64,000 nucleotides of DNA from Cycas panzhihuaensis (taxonomy: Eukaryota; Cycadophyta). Below, piece by piece: positions 34,830-45,524 of this stretch (within the stretch, counting starts at the first letter, position 1; every line of letters starts with the position of its first letter). The DNA is taken from assembly GCA_023213395.1 (NCBI GenBank), contig CM041465.1, positions 94,371,741-94,435,740 of the forward strand, in the 5' to 3' direction. The translations under genes and the position numbers were made by a program. The notes below the pieces were generated by a model. The model had not been told where the DNA came from. It worked only from the letters and a program-made list of their open reading frames with translations, and searched no databases.

Positions 34830-35411
34830 TGTTAAACCTTATGTTTAAATGTTAAGTGAATGTACATTTATTTTTCATGTAATATATGCACTTTATACTT
34901 TAGGGGTGACTTATCACTTAAGTGATAAAGTGCACACCCACATTCTTTCTAGTGACTCAACGTTGTCACAAAAAGGTCAATGGACCCTCATGCACTTGTT
35001 TGAATAATCCAAGTGATGTATCTTGGATGTTTGACACTTGTCAAACATCCAAGGCCTTAGGTGAGGATCCAAGCACTTTTGCTCATGATCCATGTGATGT
35101 ATCTTGGATGTTTGACACTTGTCAAACATCCAAGGCCTTAGGTCTCTCATTTCACTCTATATAAGGAGACCTCTCCTCATTGTCCAATACATGGAGACTT
35201 GGAGTTGTATTGTTATGCTATCAGTTTGCTAATCAAGTCGTTTTTCTTCTTGGGAGGTTGGACCAATTCCAACTCCACATATTGGGTATCATTTTCTCTT
35301 GCTCCTATATTTCGCTTTATGCTTTTATGCTCTCATGCTTTCATGCATTTATTGTATTGTGATTATATTTATGATCTTGGGATCAATGTGGCCTAATGCC
35401 CATTGTCAACA
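34830..35411 (+). repeat. 5' LTR of A3
   Basis: 582 bp, TGTTAAACC..TGTCAACA. It contains the palindrome at 34911-34928, two copies of the family hairpin (35025-35050 and 35106-35131) because of an 81-bp tandem duplication, and a TATA box ctctatataagg at 35155-35166. Confidence 0.95.
35155..35166 (+). promoter_or_regulatory. TATA box of A3 5' LTR
   Basis: ctctatataagg, about 24 bp after the second hairpin; the partner is at 41835-41846. The same element is present in the A2 LTRs on the minus strand (ctctatataatgag). It probably directs transcription of the element. Confidence 0.7.
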
Positions 35412-35413
35412 TT

Positions 35414-35425
35414 TGGTATCAGAGC
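35414..35425 (+). promoter_or_regulatory. Primer-binding site of A3
   Basis: A perfect TGGTATCAGAGC (initiator Met-tRNA), two bases from the LTR. Confidence 0.95.
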
Positions 35426-37355
35426 TAATGGTCTCTGTTTGAGCATATTAGTTTCTTTGTTATCTGTCACATTGGCGGACATCGCCAAGTCAAGAGCTCA
35501 AGACTTTTGACCACCCAAACCAGAAGGAAGACTGTCCACTGCCACATCATTGCCCGGCCAAGACTTGAAGAAGTATTCCACCAAGCAAGTGATCGCCCAC
35601 TATCACTCCCACTAGCTCGTCTTCAAAAAGGTCGCCAAATTGCCTAGTCATTATTCCAAATTTCGACCTTTTGAAGATGTACTCATCAATACACTGCCAC
35701 CTCAGCTTTGGACTGTGGACAGCCACCTCAGCTGTCCTTTGCTTACTTGTTGCCCAACAAGATTCGAGGAGATCGCCACCACCGCCACTCATCCTCATTA
35801 TCGCCAACTAGTCGCCACCGTCAAGACTCATTTCAGCTTAGCCGCCATTGTCAAGACTCATTTCACTAGCCGCCACCGTCTCACCCACTGCCAAATTCAT
35901 CTAGCAGATCGCCACTCATCTAGTCTGCCCGCCAAATCATCTTGTCATTCCATTTAGTCAGATCAAGAAGGATCGCCAACTCGGCTCCTTGAGCATCCAT
36001 CGCCACCGTCCATTACACGGCCAAGATTCTTGAGGCCACTCATCAACACATTACCAAAGAAGGCAATCGCCACTAAGCATTGAGCCACATCAAGCATCTT
36101 AGTCCATTCCAACAAGATTTGATCAAGACGGCACTCAAACTAATTACTTACCGAGTCATCATCCTCTCACCGCTAAGTGCACAACAAGACTCAAGTTGCC
36201 ACATCAAGATTCTTGCCAACTCAACACTGGACTCTTCAACGCCAAATCGGCTCATCTTGAGTCTTGCTAGCTCAAGATTCAATTGCCACCAAAGAATCTT
36301 TTTTGCATATTTTATGCTCATAAGAATTCTCTTTTGAAGTTTTTTAAATTTCTTAAGGGGAAAATTGTAAAAAGACTTTAAGAGTTTTTAATTTCTCAAC
36401 TTATATTTGCCGGGCTTACTTAAAGTTTTTCTACATTAACTCTCTTGATTCTCAAAAGTACTTGTGTACTCAACGCTTTAAGCCTTTTTTCACACTTTCA
36501 CCATTAGGCTTATTTATTGTGATCAAGAGGAATGTTTTCATTGTAAAGGTGAAGAAATTTATCACCTAAACTCGACTTTTGGCACCTTGCATGGTGACCT
36601 TGCCCTTCTTCACTCAAAAGAAGGCTCATTGTGAAAAGTAATAAAATCACTTGTTTTTGTTGGATGGTTGAGACATTTTAAGTCTCAACAAGCTGTGTGG
36701 AGCTTGTGTTGGACTTTGGAGCAATTTCTTGAGTACATTTTCATCACTTCATCGCTTTGTGGAGCTTAAAAGGAACCCATCATATCGTCATCAAAGGTTC
36801 CTTACATTTTGTTTTAGTACTCAAAAGTACTTCATCATTGTACTCAAGCATACATACTTGGATCTAAAGCACTTATCTGCTTTTGTGCTCTTTCATTGTA
36901 AGCCAAAAGGCATAAAGAAAATCCAAGTAAGAAGATTCACTCACACTTATTTAAAAGTGAACTTAAAAATCTGTTGGGAGGCTCGAAAAGGTTCAAACCT
37001 TGCCTCCGAATTAACCTTAAGCTTGGTGCATTCCCTAGGGGACCAACCGTGCACGGTCAAGGTACCGACAATTAAGGTTGCTTGAAGGAAAGGAGGTTCG
37101 AAAAGGGTGTTATTGGGTGTGAATCCTGTGGAAAGCATGGTACGTCCATGCATCAACCCTACCTGCCTTGTCCTAGATTTAACTTGGTTCTCCACCTCAT
37201 TAGCCAGAGTCCTCCACTTCTCTTCACCCCATTGGTTGTTGGATCTTCTTGTAAGATCAGGACTAGTGGTGTTGTTTGAAGGTGGATCTTAAGCGACAAA
37301 GCTCTTGAGACTTCCAAGTTATCTCGCTAGCTTCAAGTGTTACTCAAGTGGAAAG
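35426..37355 (+). other. A3 untranslated leader
   Basis: 1.9 kb. The gag-proximal half (36400-37330) matches the A1 and A2 leaders. The PBS-proximal half (35480-36300) is C-rich with recurring cgccac / cgccaa words and a partial repeat 'cgccaccgtcaagactcattt', and it does not match A1 or A2. No credible ORF. Confidence 0.7.
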
Positions 37356-38740
37356 ATGGCTGCCATACAAATGCTAAATGCTTGTACCATAAGGCTAATA
37401 GGACAAGCTAACTATCAAGAATGGAAAAGAATCACAAAAATCTCTTGATAATGAATGAGTTCGGGATATGTTTACGGAAGAATCCCCAATCCTACACTTG
37501 TGGTTAATGATAATCAACCCGCACTGTGGATGTTCAACTTGTTGTCGCATGGGAGGCCAAAGACGAAATTGCTTTGGCATTCATTCGAATGGTTGTGGAC
37601 ATACATGTAGATCAAAATATTTCTTACGACTATCTTCTAAAGAAGCATGGGACACCTTGTCCTCTTTGTATGAAAGGCGAGATGAAGCTCGATTTTGATG
37701 ATAAAAGCTAAATTGTACTCCATTAAATTTGTAAAGCCAATGACGCATTCATGTCCTCTATTAAGGAGGTTTGTAATGAATTAACTACTTTGGGTAGTCC
37801 ACCACAAGAGATGAAATCGTAGCCTCCATCACAAAAGCACTACCAAAGGACTACAATGGCTTCATATCATCAACTACACGAGATGGTTCACTTAGGGGAT
37901 GACGGTCAATCAACTTGAAAGCTTATTGCTTCAAGAAGAACAAATTTATGCTAAGGATAATGAAGAACCATCTACATCGTGTGCTTTCACAAAGAAAGGC
38001 AAAGACAATTCAAAAATCCAACACCGCATTCACAAAGCGGTTTGGAAACATGAACATTGGATCTTCCAAGACCAATGTCATTTGCCATTATTGTGGCATT
38101 CCCGCCACATTGCACCGAATGCAAAAGAAGCAAGCAAATCTTCGCAAAGCAGCGAAGAACACCCACAAGGTCAAAGACAAGAAGACCCACAAGGTCAAAG
38201 ACAAAGGCAGCCACGACAACAGCCCAACAGAGATTCCAAAGATCGGATCGTTAGCTTTCCCCTCGACCAAATCAAGGTGCCTATCGAGGAGGTCCACAAG
38301 GAGGGTCAAAGAAATGGCTACCAACGCCATTATAATCGGTTGCCAATGACGACAAACTATTTTGTGCATTCCAATCATCCAAGGTTGACAACACTTGGAT
38401 TATCGATTCAGGGCTACTCAACACATGACAGGGAGTGAAGAACTCCTAAGCAACATCAAGGAAGGCAAAGGTCATTTAGTAACCTTTGGAAATGGTGAAT
38501 CAAGCGAGGTTTCGGAATAGGCACCATAGCTCCTTTTCACTCTCCTAAAATCCTTCCTTATCATTTCCCAATAGTGATGCCTATTTCATTTCTTCTATAG
38601 AGAAGAATCGCTCTCATAGCCGGATGAACAAGCAACATATGAGCTTACTATTCAAAAATGGGAAATGTACCATTCGTGACAAAGATGATCGATTGTAGCT
38701 ATAGCCTATGAGGATCAAGGCCTTTACAAGTTGGATGCCA
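37356..38740 (+). pseudogene. A3 gag and protease
   Basis: The start at 37356 (MAAIQMLNACTIRLIGQANYQEW) corresponds to the A2 start at 12626. The homologous text follows A2 (GFISSTTRDGS, QLESLLLQEEQIYAKDNEEPST, FGNMNIGSSKTNVICHYCG) but jumps frame many times through one- and two-base losses. The CCHC knuckle is broken after CHYCG. The protease site is lost by one missing G in the DSGA codons near 38412. It cannot yield a full Gag. Confidence 0.88.
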
Positions 38741-39980
38741 ATAATATTACTCTTGATTCTCGCTTACTCGGTTTCACATCTTTGTCAAAATTCAGCTTAT
38801 GGCATCAACGTCTAGGACATTTAAGCCTAGACAATCTGAAGCAGATGAGATACAAAAACATGGTGTATGGGCTTCCAAAGATGTATGGTTCAAAATGTCT
38901 TTGCGAAGCTTGCATAATGGGGACACAACATCGGCTGCCTTTTTCCTAAAGGCAAAGCATGGCGTGCATCTTATCCTTTGCAATTAGTTCACTCAGACTT
39001 GTGTGGACCCATGTCCACCCACTCCTTTGGAGGGGCATTGTACTACATATCCTTTATTGATGACTTCTCTCACAAAGTCTGGGTCTACTTCCTAAAGCAT
39101 AAATCAGAAGCCTTCTCCAAATTCAAAGAGTTCAAGGCGGAAGTAGAAAATGAATCGCTACTTAATTGGCACATTAAGGTCAGATAATGGAGGTGAATTC
39201 ACTTCAAATGAATTCAACCAATTTTGCAAGGATAATGGGATTCGGAGACAACTCACGCCTCCTCATACTCCTCAAGAAATGGAGTCTCCGAGAGGATGAA
39301 TAGAACATTGGCTAATAAAGCCAGAACAATGATGCATGCAAAAGGGCTTCCAAGAACTTACTCGGCCGAGGCATTTCAAACAGCTGCCTATGTGGCCAAT
39401 CGAAGTCCCATACCGCATCACCAATATCACACCGAGGAGGCATGGTCCGGAAAGAAGCCAACTATCACCACTTAAGGACATTCGTGTATCGTGATATATG
39501 CACATACCAGATCAACAAAGAACTAAGTTGGACAAACATAGTCTTAAATGCATCTTTGTAGGATATTCAATCCATAGCAAAGCCTACAAGTTGTATGATC
39601 CAGTTGGGAGGAAAATGCATCTCTCAAGAGATGTAATCTTTGTTGAGTATGATCCAAAAGAGTTGGATATAGCACCAATCCAACCCCCCATTGACAAAGG
39701 GAAAAAGATTGTTGAGGACCTCCCTTCCCCTCAATCTTACACACCATGTTCTTCATCTGCACCTTCTGTACCATCTACTTCATCCTCATTTGCTCCACTT
39801 GAACCTTCCACTTCATCTTCTGATACTCCTACACTTAGACCAGAAGATATTGAGGTTCAAGCCACATCATTTCGTGGTTACCTAAGTGGTACACTCAAAC
39901 AGTACAGGATGGTCATATCAGTGAAGGAAACGTCCATCAAAGTATCGGCAAAGAAACAAACTTTGCACTTATGGTGAAGT
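38741..39980 (+). pseudogene. A3 integrase
   Basis: GAG-pre-integrase block ([36 protein letters not shown]), then [20 protein letters not shown] (38978-39187), [16 protein letters not shown] and VSERMNRTL with the catalytic Glu retained, in shifted frames. The C-terminal part (39498-39977) has CIFVGYSIHSKAYKLYDPVG and a Ser/Pro-rich linker. At least six frame changes separate these parts. Confidence 0.87.
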
Positions 39981-41495
39981 GCTTTCTATTGATGAGCCTA
40001 CTACCTTTGCAGAGGCTTCACAAAGTGATAATTGGAAAGTCGCCATGGATGAAGAGATTCAATCCATTCACAAGAATGGTACTTGGGACTTGGTCGAATT
40101 GCCTCCACACAAACAGCAATCGGTTGTAAATGGGTCTACAAAACCAAAGTCCATTCGATGGGACACTCAAGCGACAAAAGCAAGACTTGTAGCAAAGGGA
40201 TTTAAACAACAAGAAGGAATTGATTACGAGGAGACCTTTGCACTGTAGCAAATATGAACACCATCGACTTCTCTTGGCCCTAGTCGCACAATGCAAATGG
40301 GTCAGATATCGATGGACGTGAAGAGCGCCTTCCTCAATGGCGATCTTCAAGAGGAGGTATACTTGGAGCAACCTCCGGTTACAAGGAACAAGGCAAGGAG
40401 CATTTGGTATGTCGCCTCAAGAAGGCTTTGTATGGCTTGAAGCAAGCTCCTAGGGCATGGTATGCAAAAATCGATGAATACTTTTTGAGACATGGGTTTC
40501 ATCGATCCACATCCGATCCAAACTTGTACATCAAACATGACCATCACCATGTCACTTATATTGCCTTGTATGTAGATGACTTAGTGATCACGGTGATGAC
40601 ACTAAGCTCATCAATGTTCTCCAAAATGATTTGAAGAGAAGTTTTGAGATGACCGATCTTGGACTTCTCCATTACTTTCTAGGCTTTGAGGTATGGCGTG
40701 ACCAAAGAGCTATATCTTCATTTCCCAAGCAAAATATTCTTGGGACATCTTGCGAGATTCAGGATGCAGATCGCAAGACGGCGCCTACACCCATGGAGAA
40801 CCAAGACCAAGCTTTCTCTCAATGAGGAAGCTACACCCAGATCCCACACTTTACCGGTAGCTTGATTGGGAGTCTCATTTATCTCACCAACACTCTAGGA
40901 TATTTCATTTGTTGTTGGGATTTGCTCGTTACATGTCTCAACCCAATCGACAATCGAATGCAAAGAAGACGCATACTCAAGTATATCAATGGAACATTGC
41001 AGCTTGGACTTGAGTATGTACATAAGGTGTACTTCACTTTGGAGGGGTTCTCTCGATTCGACAAGGTGATGCCAGATAGCGTAAGATCTACCTGCCATCG
41101 CTTTTACCCTTGGTACAAGAAATGTTTCATGGAGTTGCAAGAAGCAACCAAATGTTACCTTGTCCTCCAGGCGAGAATACAAAGTCGCAATGCAATTTGT
41201 GAGGCTATCTGGCTTCGTCGGATTCTTGGTGAGCTTGGGTTTCAGCAGCAGAAGCCAACCAGCCTTCATTGTGACAATCAGAGTGTCTTCAAGCTAACTA
41301 AGAATCTCGCTTTTCCACGCACGGCCCAAGCATATTGAAGTTCACCACCATTTCATCGTGGAGCATGTACACGGTGGTGAGATCACACTGCAATATCGAC
41401 CAACAGAGCAACAGACGGCAGATATCTTTACCAAGCCACTTGGTAGAGACAAATTTGTAAAATTTAGAGATGGTCTTGGTGTCCGACTTAACATT
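39981..41495 (+). pseudogene. A3 reverse transcriptase and RNase H
   Basis: RT blocks: DEEIQSIHKNGTWDLVELP, LVAKGFKQQEGIDYEETFAL, LKKALYGLKQAPRAWYAKID, and the active site ALYVDDLVI with both Asp present. The RNase H part includes IGSLIYLTNT, a LGLEYVHKVYFTLEGFS segment and LHCDNQSVFKLTKNL, then EVHHHFIVEHVH and ADIFTKPLGRDKFVKF ending at about 41495. Frames shift repeatedly, so no active enzyme is expected. Confidence 0.88.
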
Positions 41496-41510
41496 GTAAA
41501 CAAATGGGGG

Positions 41511-42089
41511 TGTTAAACCTTATGTTTAAATGTTAAGTGAATGTACATTTATTTTCATGTAATATATGCACTTTATACTTTAGGGGTGACTTATCACTTA
41601 AGTGATAAAGTGCACACCCACATTCTTTCTAGTGACTCAACGTTGTCACAAAAGGTCAATGGACCCTCATGCACTTGTTTGAATAATCCAAGTGATGTAT
41701 CTTGGATGTTTGACACTTGTCAAACATCCAAGGCCTTAGGTGAGGATCCAAGCACTTTTGCTCATGATCCATGTGATGTATCTTGGATGTTTGACACTTG
41801 TCAAACATCCAAGGCCTTAGGTCTCTCATTTCACTCTATATAAGGAGACCTCTCCTCATTGTCCAATACATGGAGACTTGGAGTTGTATTGTTATGCTAT
41901 CAGTTTGCTAATCAAGCTGTTTTCTTCTTGGGAGGTTGGACCAATTCCAGCTCCACATATTGGGTATCATTTTCTCTTGCTCCTATATTTCAGTTTATGC
42001 TTTTATGCTCTCATGCTTTCATGCATTTATTGTATTGTGATTATATTTATGATCTTGGGATCAATGTGGCCTAATGCCCATTGTCAACA
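41511..42089 (+). repeat. 3' LTR of A3
   Basis: 579-bp partner of 34830-35411, preceded by the purine tract caaatggggg. Hairpins are at 41704-41729 and 41785-41810, the palindrome at 41591-41608. Confidence 0.95.
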
Positions 42090-43570
42090 GATATGGGCTA
42101 CCAAACACAACTTGACAAACATCCAAAGGGACTACTTCACATTCAACTTCATAAATGAGCTTTTCAGATATTGCAAATTTAAACTTACATTGGTGAGTAA
42201 TCTGCAACTCTGAATCTTTTTGCAACCATCTAAGAGGATATGGTTTTGGATGTGCATGCATTTTAATCCCGCTTTACCAATGCTTCTGAGATTAAATTCT
42301 TTTGGCTTCCTCCGTCAGAGATGGCATCAACCATACTTTGCTTCACTTGGATTCTTACCATGAAGAGCTCCTCTCTAATCTCTGGATCAACTTGCTGATG
42401 GTTACTTTTAGGCTCCGCATTAGCCATGAGCATCAACTTCTCATTGGCTTCTTCAATGCCACAAACATTTTCATCACCTACAGAGTTAAGTAAAGTTTTA
42501 CCTTCAGTTTTAAATTTACCTTTCCCCTTGTTCTTGGGTCGTTTCTCTGGGTGTAGGAACCAACAATCTTCTACGCTGTGACCCGCTCGCTTGCAATGAG
42601 TACAAGTGATTTTGATTTGGGTGGTATTGGCTTGTTTCTTCTTGCCAAAACCTCCAATGGGTTGTTGTCCAACTTTACCTGGAAACCTCATTCCTCGGGT
42701 AGGTTTGTTGCTACCTTCTTGAGGTGCAAACCTTTTCCTTTCGGCAAAAACCTTCTTGTTCCTCTTTTCTATGGCAATCGCCTTCTTGCTGGCTTCATCG
42801 AGCGATTTAACTTTAAGCGTTGAAGTTCTTCTTTGAATATGTCAGTGCAGTCCTCCAATATATTTCAGCATCATGTCTTTACCCAGTAAAGAGATGCCCA
42901 ACACAACATCTTGCTTCTGAAATTCTGTTGTGTAGTCTTGGACATTTTGGCCTCTTTCCTGTCGGTAATATTGCCATTTAATTCTCTGTTGCGCTTCATA
43001 TCCAATAGGATAGAATTGCTTCTTTATGAGGATTTTAAATTGTTGCCAGGTAATTTCATTTACATTATGGGATTTAAGGTATGCATTCCACCAAACTAAT
43101 GCATGTTTAGACAATTTTAACCTAGCAAAAGTAATTTTCTGCTGGTTTTTATACCCATAAATGGAAAAGTATGTTTCTAATTGGTCCAACCAACTATCTA
43201 ATTTTTCGGCATCCAACGTTCCATCATAGATGGGCAATTCAAGTTTTGCCTCTACCTTGAATGGATGTGTTAATACTGCCGGATTGTCATCTTCTTGTTG
43301 GTCTTCTACTAGCTCTTTATTCATTTCCTCCTTCATCGGTTCATCTTCTCCCTTCTTTACGCCTTTGGCTATTGAAGAAGAGGTTGCAACTAGTTGTGCC
43401 ACAAGTTGGGTCAGTCTGTCGAGGTTTTGCTCCATTTTCACCAACCTTTCCTCCATTTTCTGTTCCAGATCAGCCATCTTCCTTCGCTGTTTTCTTTCTT
43501 TCTCCAGAGGTTCGGTTAAAGGTTCACCCGTTAACAAATATTGATATCTAGTTTTCATAAAAACTTCCAT
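42090..43570 (-). pseudogene. G2 gag and protease
   Basis: Starts at 43570 (MEVFMKTRYQYLLTGEPL). A Gln/Glu-rich coiled-coil-like N-terminus is followed by the Retrotrans_gag core (YDGTLDAEKLDSWLDQLETY, TWQQFKILIKKQFYP). A single TGA lies near 42841, then the CCHC knuckle CTHCKRAGHSVEDCW (about 42590). The protease part has AISDGGSQKNLISEALV and a damaged FKFAISEKLIYEVECEVVPL..VFGSPYL block that ends at the A3 insertion (42090). Apart from a few stops and a frame change near 42262 it is well preserved. Confidence 0.88.
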
Positions 43571-43657
43571 AATGAAAGTAAGAGTTTTTTTTTTTTTTTT
43601 CTCGTTTCTTTCTTTTTCTTTAAAATCCCTAAGTTCCTAAGGGTTTCAAGGAAACTA

Positions 43658-43669
43658 GCTCTGATACCA
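43658..43669 (-). promoter_or_regulatory. Primer-binding site of G2
   Basis: The complement reads TGGTATCAGAGC, six bases from the 5' LTR at 43676. The use of initiator Met-tRNA agrees with a chromovirus-side gypsy element. Confidence 0.9.
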
Positions 43670-43675
43670 AAATAT

Positions 43676-44733
43676 TGATCTGAATTTTGAATGGGAAAGT
43701 GAAAACTTAAACCAATTGAAACAAAATCCAGAACAATTTATATTAATATTACATAGAATTGAAGATATTTTGGATTTTTCTTACAAAACTCCTTTTGTTT
43801 GTGCTCTATTGAGCATGCAAGGGACAACTACAACGTTTTGGGAGAGAGAAAATGAGTGCTGGGCGCTCCTTGAGCTGCTACTCGTTCTTTGGAACCTCCG
43901 TCTTCGAAGTTTGCAAAAGCGTTTTTGATTATTGATTACCAAAACCTCTTTTTGGTGAAGAAAATCTGGCTAGCGTCTCTTTCTGGGACTGTTGCTATTG
44001 CTGTCTTCTCCACTCGGCTGCAACTTCGATCTTTCAGACTCTTTTACGATCCCCGCAACAGGTTTATTCTACTGCACTTCTGTCTTCTTCTCTCTCAATG
44101 CAGATTTTCAGTCTTTGGAGCCGTTCTCTTTCCAGAAAGCGATTTTTGAAACTCTCATCGAATCTTGCTCCATCTGCCTAGGGTCACAAGGCGTCCTCCT
44201 TTTCCTGTCAAAAATCTTTGTTGAATTCCCCTTGTTCCTCTCCAGATTTTTGCTTAAAAGCGTTTTCATTTGCAAGAGGTTTTCCGTTTTCCAATGGATT
44301 CCAAAACGGCTTATGAAATCTTGGAAAAATTCTTTTAATTTGGAGATTTTCCTCTTTAAACGTGTAGAGGACATGTGTGCGAAGTCTCTCCTCGAATTTC
44401 GTGCAAAACAGATCCCGTTTGCGCCGCCAAAATCATTTCCGTTTTTATTATTTTTCCGTTTTTTAACTTTTCAGGTAGCAGTTGCCTCACTTGCGTAGCA
44501 CCTGCGTAGTAGTTGCCTCACCTGCGTAGTACCTACGTAGCAGTCGTAGCACCTTGGTAGCAGCTATTTGCACTTGTAGAAATACATTTTTTGCATTTTT
44601 TAAGCATTTTAAAGGCATATTTCTACTAAATGAAGACCATTAAGCCTTTTTAAGGCATTTTTCTACTACATAAAGACCAAAAACATGAAAAATAAAGTAT
44701 TTTAAGAGTATTTAAAGATCTGAAAACGGATCA
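43676..44733 (-). repeat. 5' LTR of G2
   Basis: 1058-bp partner of 30602-31699. It is about 40 bp shorter, largely because the gtagca repeat cluster (44472-44568) has fewer units. Confidence 0.93.
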
Positions 44734-44738
44734 TGTAT

Positions 44739-45112
44739 TGATGCTTCTATTTTTTGTAAACTTTCTTCAACAAAATCTTGCTGAATATCTTCGTCCGCAC
44801 TCAGTGCTTGTGCCTCTTTTACCGGATCCTCTTCTTTTGCACACCTCAGATTACTTCCTCTTTTGCCTGCGTCTCTATTATACCGAGACTTTGATCCTTT
44901 GCTCCTTCATCATTTTTCGATTTCCCCCTTTGTATCGAATGTGCAGATGGTCGCCTCTTCATCTGCTTCTTTGGTGTGATTACAAATCTGGGCTTGTGTA
45001 CTCCCACTTGGATCCTTTCTTTTTCCCAACGCTCCCCTCGATCACGATGCGTTTCGGCTTCTACTCTGGGTGGCATAGAAGAAGACTCATGAAAGATTTT
45101 AGTTGATCTCAC
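44739..45112 (-). pseudogene. G1 gag, N-terminal part
   Basis: Starts at 45112 (MRSTKIFHESSSMPPRVEAE), a basic, charged N-terminus. After a frame change and a TGA near 44845 it reads AKEEDPVKEAQALSADEDIQ and EESLQKIEAS up to the G2 insertion. It continues at 30601 in the same frame. This identifies the two pieces as one gene. Confidence 0.8.
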
Positions 45113-45132
45113 CCATTCTCCTAGTTCGATTT

Positions 45133-45145
45133 GGCAATGGAACCA
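45133..45145 (-). promoter_or_regulatory. Primer-binding site of G1
   Basis: The complement reads TGGTTCCATTGCC, one base from the LTR. It is not of the initiator Met-tRNA type. It resembles the TGGCGCCGTTGCC site of Tat/Athila-type gypsy elements with three changes. Confidence 0.65.
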
Positions 45146-45146
45146 A

Positions 45147-45519
45147 TGTGTGTCGTACTGGAACTCTCATAAGGAAACAAGTATAGGAAATCAACCAATT
45201 ACAGTCATTCACCAAGTACAAGACATATACATGGGAGCACAAGAACCATCATCATTGCATTATGATGGGTCGCTCTAGTTCTCTCACAACTAGAGTTGAC
45301 CTAGAACAATACACACAGAGATGGACCTTTATAGTAGACATGGAATTACGGCTAACTTCATTCCGTGTGACGACGACCAGAGTACCACAACTCTTTCCTA
45401 GAAAAATCTCTCTCTATTTCATTCTTTACATCGTGATATTTATATTCACTAGGATTCCGAGTTAGTTGCAACTGTTACAAATACAAACAAAAAGAGTTGC
45501 AACTTAACTACAGCACACA
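45147..45519 (-). repeat. 5' LTR of G1
   Basis: 373-bp partner of 16639-17011. Near its right end it carries gagttgcaactt, the same core as the internal 19-bp minisatellite. Confidence 0.92.
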
Positions 45520-45524
45520 TATAG

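Larger units (their letters stand above)
34830..42089 (+). mobile_element. Copia element A3 (youngest insertion)
   Basis: A full-length plus-strand Ty1/copia element. LTRs are at 34830-35411 and 41511-42089, the target duplication is a perfect gatat (34825-34829 and 42090-42094), the PBS TGGTATCAGAGC is at 35414-35425 and the polypurine tract aaatggggg is at 41502-41510. Gag-PR-IN-RT-RH lie in order from 37356 to 41490. It interrupts the G2 polyprotein between GSPYL and YDRD, and the frame rejoins exactly. The LTRs differ by about five substitutions and three single-base indels, yet the coding region holds many frameshifts. Confidence 0.95.
30602..44733 (-). mobile_element. Ty3/gypsy element G2, carrying copia A3
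   Basis: A minus-strand gypsy element with LTRs at 30602-31699 (1098 bp) and 43676-44733 (1058 bp), both TGATCT..GGATCA on the plus strand. Target duplication is tgtat (30597-30601 and 44734-44738), PBS 43658-43669, gag 43570-42490, protease about 42490-42090, then A3, RT/RNase H 34829-33120 and integrase 33117-31910. Size without A3 is about 6.9 kb. It sits in the gag gene of G1, and the G1 frame resumes in phase (IEASIQEENSIK) when one tgtat is removed. Confidence 0.94.
16639..45519 (-). mobile_element. Ty3/gypsy element G1, carrying Biii and G2
   Basis: A minus-strand non-chromovirus gypsy element. LTRs are at 16639-17011 and 45147-45519 (373 bp each, TGTGTG..CACACA) and the target duplication is tatag (16634-16638 and 45520-45524). 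From the right: PBS (45133-45145), gag (45112-44739 and 30601-29144), protease (29143-28249), RT/RNase H (about 23060-21854), integrase (21530-20385), a minisatellite (19175-20250), a degenerate extra ORF (about 18800-17085), PPT (17012-17023) and LTR. Without its insertions it is about 10 kb. LTR differences are clearly more numerous than in A3. Confidence 0.92.

Noticed and set aside
35480-36300. Possible direct-repeat array of CRISPR type in the cgccac-rich A3 leader
   Set aside because: Words are short and irregularly spaced, no constant repeat-spacer pattern, and the context is a plant retrotransposon.
34922-41843. Repeated ORFs with DVSWMFDTCQTSKALG repeats in A3 LTRs
   Set aside because: Chance translation of the 81-bp LTR duplication.
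16639-45519. Reading G1, Biii and G2 as one very large gypsy element
   Set aside because: Separate LTR pairs, target duplications (tatag, tttta, tgtat) and primer sites show three independent insertions.
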